Source: Enterobacter chengduensis (GTDB lineage: Bacteria; Pseudomonadota; Gammaproteobacteria; Enterobacterales; Enterobacteriaceae). Taken from it: a stretch of 64,000 nt of DNA. Shown piece by piece: positions 36,245-48,354 of the stretch. Every line of letters starts with the position of its first letter. The first letter of the stretch is position 1. The notes under the pieces are model-generated. The model had not been told where the DNA came from. It saw only the letters and a list, made by a program, of their open reading frames with translations, and searched no databases. The stretch is taken from positions 248,001 through 312,000 of the forward strand of contig NZ_CP043318.1 in assembly GCF_001984825.2 (NCBI RefSeq), written 5' to 3'. Made by a program: the position numbers and the translations under genes.

Positions 36245-38340
36245 TGAAAAGACCTTATCTCTACAGCATGCTGGCGCTCTGCGTGAGTGCCGCCTGCCAT
36301 GCAGAAACGTATCCGGCACCCGTTGGCCCGTCTCAGTCAGACTTCGGCGGCGTCGGTTTACTGCAAACCCCCACCGCGCGTATGGCGCGCGAAGGGGAAA
36401 TCAGCCTTAACTACCGCGATAACGACCAGTACCGCTACTACTCGGCGTCGGTGCAGCTGTTCCCGTGGCTTGAAACCACGCTGCGCTATACCGACGTGCG
36501 GACGAAACAGTACAGCAGCGTGGAGGCATTCTCCGGCGATCAGACCTACAAAGATAAAGCCTTCGACCTCAAGCTGCGCCTGTGGGAAGAGAGCTACTGG
36601 ATGCCGCAGGTGTCCGTGGGCGCCAAGGATATCGGCGGGACCGGCCTGTTTGACGCGGAATACATTGTGGCCAGCAAGGCCTGGGGGCCGTTCGACTTCT
36701 CGCTCGGTCTTGGCTGGGGCTATCTGGGCACCAGCGGCAACGTAAAAAACCCGTTTTGCTCCTACAGCGATAAATATTGCTACCGCGATAATAGCTATAA
36801 AAAAGCCGGTTCAATTAACGGCGATCAGATGTTCCACGGCCCGGCGTCGCTGTTTGGCGGCGTGGAATACCAGACGCCGTGGCAGCCGCTGCGCCTGAAG
36901 CTGGAGTACGAAGGGAATGACTATTCCCAGGAATTCGCCGGGAAGATTGAGCAGAAGAGCAAGTTTAACGTCGGCGCCATTTATCGCGTCACCGACTGGG
37001 CCGACGTTAACCTCAGCTACGAGCGCGGCAATACGGTGATGTTCGGCTTCACGCTGCGCACCAACTTTAACGACATGCGGCCGCACTACAATGATAACGC
37101 GCGGCCTGCCTACCGGCCGGAGCCGCAGGATGCCATTCTGCAGCACTCCGTGGTGGCAAACCAGCTGACGCTGCTTAAATACAACGCCGGTCTGGCGGAT
37201 CCGAAGATCCAGACCAAAGGCGATACGCTGTACGTCACCGGCGAGCAGGTAAAATACCGCGACTCCCGGGAAGGGATCGAGCGCGCCAACCGGATCGTCA
37301 TGAACGATCTGCCGGAGGGGATCCGCACGATCCGCGTGACGGAAAACCGCCTCAACCTGCCGCAGGTCACAACCGAAACGGACGTTGCCAGCCTCAAGCG
37401 CCACCTTGAAGGCGAACCGCTGGGGCATGAAACCGAGCTGGTGCAAAAACGCGTTGAGCCGATCGTGCCGGAGACCACCGAGCAGGGCTGGTATATCGAC
37501 AGATCGCGCTTCGATTTCCATATCGATCCGGTGCTGAACCAGTCCGTCGGCGGGCCGGAAAACTTCTACATGTATCAGCTGGGCGTCATAGCGACGGCGG
37601 ATCTGTGGCTTACCGACCACCTGCTGACCACCGGCAGCCTGTTCGGCAACATTGCTAACAACTACGACAAGTTCAACTACACCAACCCGCCAAAAGACTC
37701 GACGCTGCCGCGCGTGCGTACCCGCGTGCGTGAGTACGTGCAAAACGATGCCTACGTGAATAACCTGCAGGCCAACTACTTCCAGTACTTCGGCAACGGT
37801 TTCTACGGCCAGGCGTACGGCGGCTATCTGGAAACCATGTACGGCGGCGCGGGGGCAGAAGTGCTTTATCGCCCTGTCGACAGCAACTGGGCGTTCGGGA
37901 TTGACGCCAACTACGTCAAGCAGCGCGACTGGCGCAGCGCGCAGGACATGATGAAGTTCACCGACTACAGCGTCAAAACGGGCCATCTGACCGCCTACTG
38001 GACGCCGTCGTTCGCGCCTGACGTGCTGGTGAAGGCCAGCGTCGGCCAGTATCTGGCAGGCGATAAGGGCGGCACGCTGGATATCTCCAAACACTTCGAC
38101 AGCGGCGTCGTGGTGGGCGGCTACGCCACCATCACCAACGTCTCGCCGGACGAATATGGGGAAGGGGACTTCACCAAAGGGGTCTACGTGTCGATTCCGC
38201 TGGATCTCTTCTCGTCAGGCCCAACCCGCAGCCGTGCGGCGGTGGGCTGGACGCCGCTGACGCGCGACGGGGGCCAGCAGCTTGGGCGTAAGTTCCAGCT
38301 GTATGACATGACCAGCGATAAGAACGTTAACTTCCGCTGA
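36244..38340 (+). CDS. yjbH: YjbH, outer-membrane exopolysaccharide protein
   Basis: Protein of 698 aa (E. coli 698) with a Sec signal cleaved around CHA. Aromatic-rich alternating segments throughout indicate a large outer-membrane beta-barrel; the family is homologous to GfcD. It begins [20 protein letters not shown] after the signal, a family hallmark. As last gene of yjbEFGH it is the likely outer-membrane exit for the polymer. Its export role is inference from family and localisation. Confidence 0.92.
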   Translation: MKRPYLYSMLALCVSAACHAETYPAPVGPSQSDFGGVGLLQTPTARMAREGEISLNYRDNDQYRYYSASVQLFPWLETTLRYTDVRTKQYSSVEAFSGDQTYKDKAFDLKLRLWEESYWMPQVSVGAKDIGGTGLFDAEYIVASKAWGPFDFSLGLGWGYLGTSGNVKNPFCSYSDKYCYRDNSYKKAGSINGDQMFHGPASLFGGVEYQTPWQPLRLKLEYEGNDYSQEFAGKIEQKSKFNVGAIYRVTDWADVNLSYERGNTVMFGFTLRTNFNDMRPHYNDNARPAYRPEPQDAILQHSVVANQLTLLKYNAGLADPKIQTKGDTLYVTGEQVKYRDSREGIERANRIVMNDLPEGIRTIRVTENRLNLPQVTTETDVASLKRHLEGEPLGHETELVQKRVEPIVPETTEQGWYIDRSRFDFHIDPVLNQSVGGPENFYMYQLGVIATADLWLTDHLLTTGSLFGNIANNYDKFNYTNPPKDSTLPRVRTRVREYVQNDAYVNNLQANYFQYFGNGFYGQAYGGYLETMYGGAGAEVLYRPVDSNWAFGIDANYVKQRDWRSAQDMMKFTDYSVKTGHLTAYWTPSFAPDVLVKASVGQYLAGDKGGTLDISKHFDSGVVVGGYATITNVSPDEYGEGDFTKGVYVSIPLDLFSSGPTRSRAAVGWTPLTRDGGQQLGRKFQLYDMTSDKNVNFR

Positions 38341-38342
38341 TG

Positions 38343-38425
38343 CCCCTCACCCTAACCCTCTCCCCAAAGGGGAGAGGGGATCGCTCGGCGCTGTCTTTTC
38401 CCCCTCGCCCCTTTGGGGTGAGGGG
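38343..38425. repeat. Pair of boxC-like repeats after yjbH
   Basis: Copy 1 (38343-38379) is complete, with the TTA-type tail pointing left. Copy 2 (38400-38425) is shortened (CCCCTCGCCCC / GGGGTGAGGGG). They occupy most of the gap to psiE and could end or protect the yjb mRNA. Confidence 0.75.
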
Positions 38426-38521
38426 AATCCTCTCCGTTGCGCCAAACATAAACAAAAAATATAGATCCCCGTCACATTTTTGCGTTATACAGGAATCTCG
38501 CCCTGGAGAATGAGGTGCTGT

Positions 38522-38932
38522 ATGACATCCCTGACTCGCCCGCGCGTTGAGTTTATCTCAACTGTCCTCCAGACCGTGCTGAACCTCGGTCTGTTGAGCC
38601 TTGGCCTGATACTGGTCGTCTTTTTGGGTAAAGAGACGGTGCATCTGGCGGATGTACTGTTCGCCCCTGAACAAACCAGCAAATATGCGCTGGTGGAAGG
38701 CCTGGTGGTCTACTTTCTCTACTTTGAATTTATCGCCCTGATTGTGAAGTATTTTCAGTCCGGCTTTCACTTCCCGCTGCGCTATTTTGTCTACATTGGG
38801 ATCACCGCGATAGTGCGGCTGATCATCGTCGATCATAAATCTCCCCTCGACGTGCTGATCTACTCGGCGGCGATCCTGCTGCTGGTGATCACCCTCTGGC
38901 TGTGTAATTCGAAGCGGCTGAAGCGCGAATAA
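38522..38932 (+). CDS. psiE: PsiE, phosphate-starvation-inducible membrane protein
   Basis: Inner-membrane protein of 136 aa with four hydrophobic segments, nearly identical to E. coli PsiE. The ATG at 38522 ([17 protein letters not shown]) has GAGGTG upstream; a 14-codon extension is rejected. In E. coli it is induced by PhoB and by cAMP-CRP; function unknown. I could not place a clear Pho box. xylE, which follows in E. coli, is absent and malG comes next, convergent. Confidence 0.94.
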   Translation: MTSLTRPRVEFISTVLQTVLNLGLLSLGLILVVFLGKETVHLADVLFAPEQTSKYALVEGLVVYFLYFEFIALIVKYFQSGFHFPLRYFVYIGITAIVRLIIVDHKSPLDVLIYSAAILLLVITLWLCNSKRLKRE

Positions 38933-39028
38933 AAAATGGCGGCCCGAAGGCCGCCTAACAACAGTCACAAGTTGGGTCAATACAATACGTCTAAAGTTGA
39001 GGGTTGCAGTGGCATAACAAAATGAAAC

Positions 39029-39919
39029 TTAACCTTTCACACCGCCCGCCGTCAGGCCGTTAACCAGCCAGCGCTGCGCCAGCAGGAACACCACGGTAAT
39101 CGGGATGGCAGAGAGTACGGCCGCCGCGGCAAAGTCGCCCCACAGGTAGTTTTGCGGGTTGAGGTATTGCTGCATACCCACGGCCAGGGTGTAGCTGTTC
39201 ACATCGCGCAGCAGCAGCGACGCGACGGGCACTTCGGTGATGGCGGCGATAAACGACAGGATAAACACCACCGCCAGAATTGGCACCGACAGCGGCAGAA
39301 GTACGAGGCGGAACGCCTGCCACGGCGTTGCACCGTCCAGCGCGGCCGCTTCTTCCAGCGAGCCGTCGATGGTTTCGAAATAGCCTTTAATGGTCCATAC
39401 GTGCAGCGCGATACCGCCAAGATAGGCGAAGATCACGCCGCCGTGGGTGTTCAGACCGATAAACGGCACGTACTGGCCCAGGCGGTCAAACAGGGCATAC
39501 AGCGCCACCAGCGACAGCACCGCCGGGAACATCTGGAAAATCAGCATCCCTTTCAGCAGCGTCGCTTTGCCCGGGAAGCGCATGCGGGCGAAGGCGTAAG
39601 CGCAGGTGGTGGACAGCGCGACGATACCCACGGCGGTAATGCCTGCGATTTTCACCGAGTTCCACAGCCACAGCAGCACCGGGAACGGCGGCGGCGTGAT
39701 GCGGCCATCGGCGTGTTCCACGCTGAAGCCCAGCGCCAGCTTCCAGTGCTCCCAGGAGATTTCGTCCGGGATCAGGCTCCCGGTGGCGAAGTTACCCGAA
39801 CGCAGGGAGATGGCGATAACCATCAGCAGCGGGAACATGATCGCCGCGATAAAAATCAGCAGGCCTAAGTGCGTCGCCAGGAGGCGCAGCTTTTGAGATT
39901 TGGGTTGTACCATTGCCAT
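39029..39919 (-). CDS. malG: MalG, maltose ABC transporter permease
   Basis: One of the two membrane subunits of the maltose/maltodextrin importer MalFGK2. At 296 aa it has the E. coli length, with six hydrophobic segments and the EAA loop that docks MalK ([20 protein letters not shown], about residues 190-210). It is the last gene of malEFG, starting 14 bp after malF. Confidence 0.98.
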   Translation of the reverse strand: MAMVQPKSQKLRLLATHLGLLIFIAAIMFPLLMVIAISLRSGNFATGSLIPDEISWEHWKLALGFSVEHADGRITPPPFPVLLWLWNSVKIAGITAVGIVALSTTCAYAFARMRFPGKATLLKGMLIFQMFPAVLSLVALYALFDRLGQYVPFIGLNTHGGVIFAYLGGIALHVWTIKGYFETIDGSLEEAAALDGATPWQAFRLVLLPLSVPILAVVFILSFIAAITEVPVASLLLRDVNSYTLAVGMQQYLNPQNYLWGDFAAAAVLSAIPITVVFLLAQRWLVNGLTAGGVKG

Positions 39920-39933
39920 GATCGATGCCCTCC

Positions 39934-41478
39934 TTAGTCAAATTTCATACGTGTGGCTTTCAGGTTCACAATCGCCAGGGCGCCCACCAGCAGGAAGATC
40001 AGGGTGGCAATCGCCGCCGCCAGGCCGAAGTCCTGACCGCCGCCGCCTTCGAAGGCGATACGGTAGGTGTAGCTCACGAGCAGGTCGGTATAGCCCGCTG
40101 GCGTCGTGGTGCCAAGGCGGTCCGGGCCGCCGTTGGTCAACAGCTGAATCAGCACGAAGTTGTTAAAGTTAAAGGCGAAACTGGCAATCATCAGCGGCGT
40201 CAGCGGCTTGATGAGCAGCGGCAGCGTAATTTTGAAGAAGTTCTGGAACGGGCCCGCGCCGTCCATCGCCGAGGCTTCGTACAGATCGTCCGGGATAGCC
40301 TTAAGCAGCCCCATGCACAGGATCATCATGTACGGATAGCCCAGCCAGGTGTTGACGATGATAATCATCGAGCGGGCGGTGGTCGGGTCGCTGAACCAGG
40401 CCGGTTTGATACCGAACAGCGCGCTCAGCATCATGTTGATTTCACCGAAGCTCTGGTTGAACAGCCCTTTGAAAATCAGTATCGAGATAAACGACGGTAC
40501 GGCATACGGCAGAATCAGCAGCACGCGGTAAATCGCTTTGCCCTTCAGGGATTCCCACTGCACCAGGCAGGCCAGCACCATGCCCACGGCCACGGTCAGT
40601 ATCACCGTCAGCACCGAGAAGACCACCGTCCAGACGAAGATGGCGAAGAACGGTTTCTGAATGCCTTCGTCGGTAAAGACGCGGGTAAAGTTATCCCAGC
40701 CGATGGTGACGGTGTAGCCCGGGCTGAGCTTGTCATCACCCCATTTGCCGTCGGCGGTAATGGACTGATAGAAACCGATGTCGTTGTTCGGGCGATACTT
40801 CACGCCGCTCTGGTTATTCGTCAGCGTGCCGTCATCTGCCAGGGTATAGAGCGGCTGCGTGCCGGAGAACTGGCGCAGCGAGCTCATGGTCACTTTGCTT
40901 TCGTCTGGCAGCACGGCGGTGAGCTGGGTCAGCGCCTGGCGGTTCTGGGTAATGACGCGCAGGTTAGCACGTTCACCTTCCGGCAGGGCCGCAGCCTCTT
41001 TTAAGGCCAGCTTCTGCTCGCCGCCAAATTTGAACGCGTCAGAGACATAGTATTTGCTGCTTGCTTCGTCAGTAAGCGCTAACTTCCATTCGTTTCCTTC
41101 AGGATAAAGGCCGAAGTTATAGGTCTTGCCTGCCTGATATGAACGATCCAGCAGGACCTGCTGCGCGCGCTCTTGCGCAAGCTGGTTGGTGCTGCTGTAG
41201 TTGGTGAACGCAATGGCGATGGTGCAAATCAGCGGGAACAGGACAAACAGCCCCATCCCGGCCACGCCCGGATAGACATAGCGCCAGGCATAGGCTTTAC
41301 GGTTGGCGAAAATATAGAGGCCAGCAGAGCTTAAGATCAGCGTCATGATGGCGAACAGATATTCCCCTTGTACGTACATTAAAACAACAAGGTAACCCAC
41401 CAGCAGACACAGCAGACCGATCGCTGACCACTTCAGCGCGTCGCTTTGCCACCAGTGCTTCTTTTTAATGACATCCAT
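39934..41478 (-). CDS. malF: MalF, maltose ABC transporter permease
   Basis: Membrane subunit of MalFGK2, 514 aa (E. coli 514). It has eight hydrophobic segments with the large periplasmic P2 loop between the third and fourth (about residues 95-275), which contacts MalE. The EAA loop reads [20 protein letters not shown] near residue 401. It starts ATG at 41478. A boxC pair separates it from malE and may keep malE mRNA much more abundant than malFG. Confidence 0.98.
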   Translation of the reverse strand: MDVIKKKHWWQSDALKWSAIGLLCLLVGYLVVLMYVQGEYLFAIMTLILSSAGLYIFANRKAYAWRYVYPGVAGMGLFVLFPLICTIAIAFTNYSSTNQLAQERAQQVLLDRSYQAGKTYNFGLYPEGNEWKLALTDEASSKYYVSDAFKFGGEQKLALKEAAALPEGERANLRVITQNRQALTQLTAVLPDESKVTMSSLRQFSGTQPLYTLADDGTLTNNQSGVKYRPNNDIGFYQSITADGKWGDDKLSPGYTVTIGWDNFTRVFTDEGIQKPFFAIFVWTVVFSVLTVILTVAVGMVLACLVQWESLKGKAIYRVLLILPYAVPSFISILIFKGLFNQSFGEINMMLSALFGIKPAWFSDPTTARSMIIIVNTWLGYPYMMILCMGLLKAIPDDLYEASAMDGAGPFQNFFKITLPLLIKPLTPLMIASFAFNFNNFVLIQLLTNGGPDRLGTTTPAGYTDLLVSYTYRIAFEGGGGQDFGLAAAIATLIFLLVGALAIVNLKATRMKFD

Positions 41479-41511
41479 GGGGTTCTTCCTCTACAACGTG
41501 TGATCTTTTCT

Positions 41512-41594
41512 CCCTCTCCTGGGGGAGAGGGCCGGGGTGAGGGCGTGCGGAAAGCGACAACCCTCACCCTAACCCTCTCCCACAGGGAGAGGGG
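41512..41594. repeat. Inverted pair of boxC-like repeats, malE-malF spacer
   Basis: Copy 1 (41512-41543) has a CCGG-type tail pointing right; copy 2 (41561-41594) has a TTA-type tail pointing left, so the tails face inward. In E. coli the same spacer holds paired REPs that stabilise malE mRNA. Copy 1 carries an intact GGGTGAGGGC (41535-41544). Confidence 0.85.
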
Positions 41595-41603
41595 ACTACG
41601 GCA

Positions 41604-43164
<1,561 letters not shown>

Positions 43165-44274
43165 ATGGCGAGCGTACAGCTGCGTAATGTAACGAAAGCC
43201 TGGGGGGACGTTGTGGTGTCGAAAGACATCAATCTGGACATCAACGAAGGCGAATTCGTGGTGTTTGTCGGCCCATCAGGCTGCGGTAAATCAACTCTGC
43301 TGCGTATGATTGCCGGTCTTGAAACGATCACCAGCGGCGACCTGCTGATCGGTGATACCCGAATGAATGACATCCCGCCCGCCGAACGCGGCGTCGGTAT
43401 GGTCTTCCAGTCTTATGCACTCTACCCCCACCTTTCCGTTGCCGAAAACATGTCCTTTGGCCTGAAGCTGGCTGGCGCGAAGAAAGAGGTCATTAACCAG
43501 CGCGTGACGCAGGTGGCGGAAGTGCTGCAGCTGGCGCACCTGCTGGAGCGAAAACCAAAAGCGCTTTCCGGCGGACAGCGTCAGCGTGTGGCGATTGGCC
43601 GTACGCTGGTGGCCGAACCGCGCGTGTTCCTGCTTGATGAACCTCTCTCTAACCTGGATGCCGCCCTGCGCGTTCAGATGCGTATCGAAATCTCCCGTCT
43701 GCACAAGCGTCTTGGCCGCACGATGATTTACGTCACCCACGATCAGGTCGAAGCGATGACCCTCGCCGACAAAATCGTGGTGCTGGATGCCGGCCGCGTG
43801 GCGCAGGTCGGTAAGCCGCTGGAGCTGTACCACTACCCGGCAGACCGCTTTGTTGCGGGCTTTATTGGCTCGCCAAAGATGAATTTCCTGCCTGTCAAGG
43901 TAACCGCGACAGCCATTGAACAGGTACAGGTGGAGCTGCCCAACCGCCAGCAGGTCTGGCTGCCGGTCGACAGCGCCAACGTACAGGTGGGGGCAAATAT
44001 GTCCCTCGGTATTCGTCCTGAGCATTTACTGCCGAGCCACATCGCTGATGTGACCCTGGAAGGGGAAGTTCAGGTCGTCGAACAGCTTGGTCACGAAACA
44101 CAGATTCATATCCAGATCCCCGCCATCCGTCAGAACCTGGTCTACCGCCAGAACGACGTGGTGTTGGTAGAAGAGGGTGCCACATTCGCTATCGGCTTGC
44201 CGCCAGAGCGCTGCCATCTGTTCCGTGAGGATGGCACTGCATGTCGTCGGTTGCACAAAGAGCCAGGCGTTTAA
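43165..44274 (+). CDS. malK: MalK, maltose transporter ATPase
   Basis: ATP-hydrolysing subunit of MalFGK2 and negative regulator of MalT. It is 369 aa against 371 in E. coli. Walker [10 protein letters not shown] near residue 36, Q-loop [11 protein letters not shown], signature [13 protein letters not shown] near 135 and Walker [13 protein letters not shown] near 154 are intact. The C-terminal ~130 residues form the regulatory TOBE-type domain that binds enzyme IIA-Glc and MalT. Start ATG at 43165 behind AAGGGAGAAGG. lamB and malM follow. Confidence 0.98.
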   Translation: MASVQLRNVTKAWGDVVVSKDINLDINEGEFVVFVGPSGCGKSTLLRMIAGLETITSGDLLIGDTRMNDIPPAERGVGMVFQSYALYPHLSVAENMSFGLKLAGAKKEVINQRVTQVAEVLQLAHLLERKPKALSGGQRQRVAIGRTLVAEPRVFLLDEPLSNLDAALRVQMRIEISRLHKRLGRTMIYVTHDQVEAMTLADKIVVLDAGRVAQVGKPLELYHYPADRFVAGFIGSPKMNFLPVKVTATAIEQVQVELPNRQQVWLPVDSANVQVGANMSLGIRPEHLLPSHIADVTLEGEVQVVEQLGHETQIHIQIPAIRQNLVYRQNDVVLVEEGATFAIGLPPERCHLFREDGTACRRLHKEPGV

Positions 44275-44309
44275 GCAATCCCAAAAGAAGACACGAAGCC
44301 GACAGGTGA

Positions 44310-45659
<1,350 letters not shown>

Positions 45660-45688
45660 TTCGTTAGACCTGACGTAATGACCTAAAA

Positions 45689-45708
45689 GAGGGGCGCAAG
45701 CCCCTCTC
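45689..45708 (+). terminator. Hairpin between lamB and malM
   Basis: AGAGGGGC, GCAA, GCCCCTCT followed by CTCCTT, 30 bp after lamB. Probably a partial terminator or mRNA 3'-end stabiliser that lowers malM. Confidence 0.65.
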
Positions 45709-45772
45709 TCCTTAGGGTGCTGCGCGCTATTGCCTGGCCACCGCAGTGCTCACGCTATCAGAGGTAATAACA

Positions 45773-46726
45773 ATGAAAATGAAGAAAAGTCTCGTCGCGC
45801 TGTGCCTCTCTGCGGGGCTGATGGCCTGTGTTCCGGCGGTCACCTTTGCAGACGTGAATTTCGTACCACAAAATACCAGCGCTGCGCCGGCTATCCCGGC
45901 GGCGGCGCTTCAGCAGCTGACATGGACGCCTGTCGATCAATCTAAAACGCAGTCGACACAGCTTTCTACGGGTGGCCAGCAGCTAAACGTGCCGGGTATC
46001 ACCGGACCGGTTGCCGCCTACAGCGTGCCGGCCAACATTGGTGAGCTGACCCTGACGTTGACCAGCGAAGTGAACAAGCAAACCAGCGTCTTTGCGCCGA
46101 ACGTGCTGATTCTGGATCAAAACTTGACGCCATCTGCTTTCTTCCCAAGCGAGTATTTTAGTTACCAGGAACCTGGCGTCATGAGCGCCGACCGTCTGGA
46201 AGGCAAAATGCGCCTGACGCCTGCCTTGGGACAGCAGAAGATTTATGTTTTGGTTTTCACGACCGAAAAAGATCTGCAGCAGACCACGAAGCTCATCGAC
46301 CCGGCAAAAGCCTACGCCAAAGGAACGGGTAACTCTGTTCCGGACATCCCGGATCCGTTAGCGCGCCACGTCACCGACGGCCTGCTTAAGCTGAAAGTCT
46401 CAACGAACAACGCGTCCAGCGTGCTGGTCGGCCCGCTGTTTGGCTCCTCCGGTACCGGCCCTGTCACCGTAGGCAACACCGCTGCACCTGCCTATACCGC
46501 ACCCGCTGCCACGGCAGCCGCACCGGTAGCGACCGCAGCGCCTGCCCCGGCGAAGAAAGCGGAGCCGGTACTGAACGACACCGAAGAGTACTTCAACAAC
46601 GCCATTAAGCAGGCGGTGAAGCGCGGTGATGTCGATAAGGCGCTGAAGCTGCTTGATGAAGCCGAACGTTTAGGTTCAACCACTGCCCGTTCCACCTTTA
46701 TCAGCAGTGTAAAAGGCAAGGGGTAA
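45773..46726 (+). CDS. malM: MalM, periplasmic protein of the maltose regulon
   Basis: Periplasmic protein of 317 aa (E. coli 306), last gene of malK-lamB-malM, exact function unknown. ATG at 45773 with AGAGGTAA upstream; signal roughly MKMKKSLVALCLSAGLMACV, then PAVTFA, mature DVNFVPQNTS. A Pro/Ala/Thr-rich hinge (about residues 235-265, longer than in E. coli) joins the N-terminal beta domain to a helical C-terminus (GDVDKALKLLDEAERLG). Confidence 0.95.
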   Translation: MKMKKSLVALCLSAGLMACVPAVTFADVNFVPQNTSAAPAIPAAALQQLTWTPVDQSKTQSTQLSTGGQQLNVPGITGPVAAYSVPANIGELTLTLTSEVNKQTSVFAPNVLILDQNLTPSAFFPSEYFSYQEPGVMSADRLEGKMRLTPALGQQKIYVLVFTTEKDLQQTTKLIDPAKAYAKGTGNSVPDIPDPLARHVTDGLLKLKVSTNNASSVLVGPLFGSSGTGPVTVGNTAAPAYTAPAATAAAPVATAAPAPAKKAEPVLNDTEEYFNNAIKQAVKRGDVDKALKLLDEAERLGSTTARSTFISSVKGKG

Positions 46727-46760
46727 CCGTTTCCCCACAGTGCTGATTTGTCAGTAGTTT

Positions 46761-46788
46761 AGTGCGCCTGAGTGGGCGCACTTTTTTT
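46761..46788 (+). terminator. malM terminator
   Basis: AGTGCGCC, TGAGT, GGGCGCACT then seven T, 35 bp after malM. Confidence 0.92.
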
Positions 46789-46906
46789 CAACTCCCCCAG
46801 GCTGTTGCGCTCTTGTTGCGATCGTGATCGTTAAATAACGTTTGGCCCCCCTCAATCCGCGTTTCTGCGATACAATGCCATTACGTTATGTATCGGAGAG
46901 TCTGGC

Positions 46907-47404
46907 ATGTCACACCCCGCGCTTTTGCGCCTGCGTGCACTGCGCTATTTCGACCAAATACCCGCGCTTGATCCTCAGCAACTGGACTGGCTGTTGCTGG
47001 AAGATTCCATGACGAAACGTTTTGAACAACAGGGTAAAACGGTCACGGTGACCCTGAGTCAGGAAGGGTTTGTCTCTGGCGAGGAGATCGCCTGCGAGCT
47101 GCCGCTGCTGCCGCAAGAGCCTCGTTACTGGCTGCGCGAAATCTTACTCTGCGCTGACGGTGAACCGTGGCTTGCCGGACGGACGGTGGTGCCTGAGTCC
47201 ACCCTTTCCGGGCCAGAGCTGGCGCTGCAGCGTCTGGGGAAAACGCCGCTGGGGCGTTACCTTTTCACCTCGTCTGAGCTTACCCGGGATTTTATTGAGA
47301 TTGGTCGTGATGCCGAACTCTGGGGGCGTCGTTCCCGCCTTCGCCTGAGCGGGAAACCGTTAATTCTGACGGAGCTTTTTTTACCGGCATCACCGTTGTA
47401 CTAA
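46907..47404 (+). CDS. ubiC: UbiC, chorismate pyruvate-lyase
   Basis: Converts chorismate to 4-hydroxybenzoate and pyruvate, the entry step of ubiquinone synthesis. 165 aa, the E. coli length; conserved residues around [20 protein letters not shown] (R76 region) and LFLPASPLY at the end. It begins at ATG 46907 and lies 12 bp ahead of ubiA. E. coli yjbI between malM and ubiC is absent. Confidence 0.97.
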   Translation: MSHPALLRLRALRYFDQIPALDPQQLDWLLLEDSMTKRFEQQGKTVTVTLSQEGFVSGEEIACELPLLPQEPRYWLREILLCADGEPWLAGRTVVPESTLSGPELALQRLGKTPLGRYLFTSSELTRDFIEIGRDAELWGRRSRLRLSGKPLILTELFLPASPLY

Positions 47405-47416
47405 GAGGAAGAAAAA

Positions 47417-48286
47417 ATGGAGTGGAGCCTGTCGCAGAATAAGCTGCTGGCGTATCACCGCTTAATGCGTACCGATAAACCCATTGGCGCGTTGCTGTTG
47501 CTGTGGCCGACCCTATGGGCGCTGTGGCTCGCCACGCCGGGCGTGCCGCCGCTGTGGATCCTCGGCGTGTTCGTTGCCGGCGTCTGGCTGATGCGCGCGG
47601 CGGGCTGCGTGGTGAATGACTATGCCGATCGCAAATTCGACGGCCACGTTAAGCGTACCGCCGGTCGTCCGTTACCCAGCGGGCAGGTCACCGGGAAAGA
47701 AGCCCGCGTGCTGTTCACTATTCTGGTGCTGCTCTCTTTCCTGCTGGTGTTAACCCTCAACACCATGACCATTCTGCTTTCCGTTGCGGCGCTGGCGCTG
47801 GCCTGGGTCTATCCGTTTATGAAGCGCTATACCCACCTGCCTCAGGTGGTGCTGGGCGCGGCGTTTGGCTGGTCGATTCCGATGGCGTTTGCGGCGGTGA
47901 GTGAGTCCTTACCGCTGAGCTGCTGGCTGATGTTCCTGGCGAATATTCTCTGGGCCGTGGCCTATGACACGCAATACGCGATGGTCGACCGCGACGATGA
48001 CCTGAAAATTGGTATTAAATCCACCGCCATCCTCTTTGGCCGTCAGGACAAGCTGATTATCGGTATCCTGCAGGCCGCGGTACTGGCGCTGATGGTCGCG
48101 ATTGGCCGTCTCAACGGGCTGAACTGGGAGTTTTACTGGTCCGTGCTGGTGGCGGGACTGCTGTTTGCCTATCAGCAAAAGCTGATTGCGAAGCGCGAAC
48201 GGGAAGCCTGCTTCAAGGCGTTTATGAACAATAACTACGTCGGTCTGGCGCTGTTTTTAGGCCTGGCGATGAGCTACTTCCTGTAA
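47417..48286 (+). CDS. ubiA: UbiA, 4-hydroxybenzoate octaprenyltransferase
   Basis: Inner-membrane prenyltransferase attaching the octaprenyl tail to 4-hydroxybenzoate. 289 aa (E. coli 290), with about eight or nine membrane helices and the two aspartate motifs, NDYADRKFD (about residues 71-79) and [13 protein letters not shown] (about 186-198). Co-transcribed with ubiC. In E. coli plsB follows; here zntA does, across a REP-like palindrome that appears to be an inversion breakpoint. Confidence 0.98.
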   Translation: MEWSLSQNKLLAYHRLMRTDKPIGALLLLWPTLWALWLATPGVPPLWILGVFVAGVWLMRAAGCVVNDYADRKFDGHVKRTAGRPLPSGQVTGKEARVLFTILVLLSFLLVLTLNTMTILLSVAALALAWVYPFMKRYTHLPQVVLGAAFGWSIPMAFAAVSESLPLSCWLMFLANILWAVAYDTQYAMVDRDDDLKIGIKSTAILFGRQDKLIIGILQAAVLALMVAIGRLNGLNWEFYWSVLVAGLLFAYQQKLIAKREREACFKAFMNNNYVGLALFLGLAMSYFL

Positions 48287-48289
48287 AAA

Positions 48290-48354
48290 AGCCGGGTGGC
48301 GGCGTTTAGCAGGACATGTAGGCCCGGTAAGCGTTAGCGCCACCGGGCGTTTTT
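48290..48354. repeat. REP/BIME-like palindrome between ubiA and zntA
   Basis: GCCGGGTGGCGGC on the left and CGCCACCGGGC on the right can pair as one long imperfect stem with internal REP-type sequence (GTAGGCCCGGTAAGCG). T-runs on both outer sides (minus strand CGGCTTTTTT, plus strand GGGCGTTTTTTT) make it a bidirectional terminator for ubiA and zntA. Confidence 0.82.

Noticed and set aside
36811..38094. Open frame of 427 codons on the minus strand
   Set aside because: It is antisense to yjbH and shows only shadow-frame composition.
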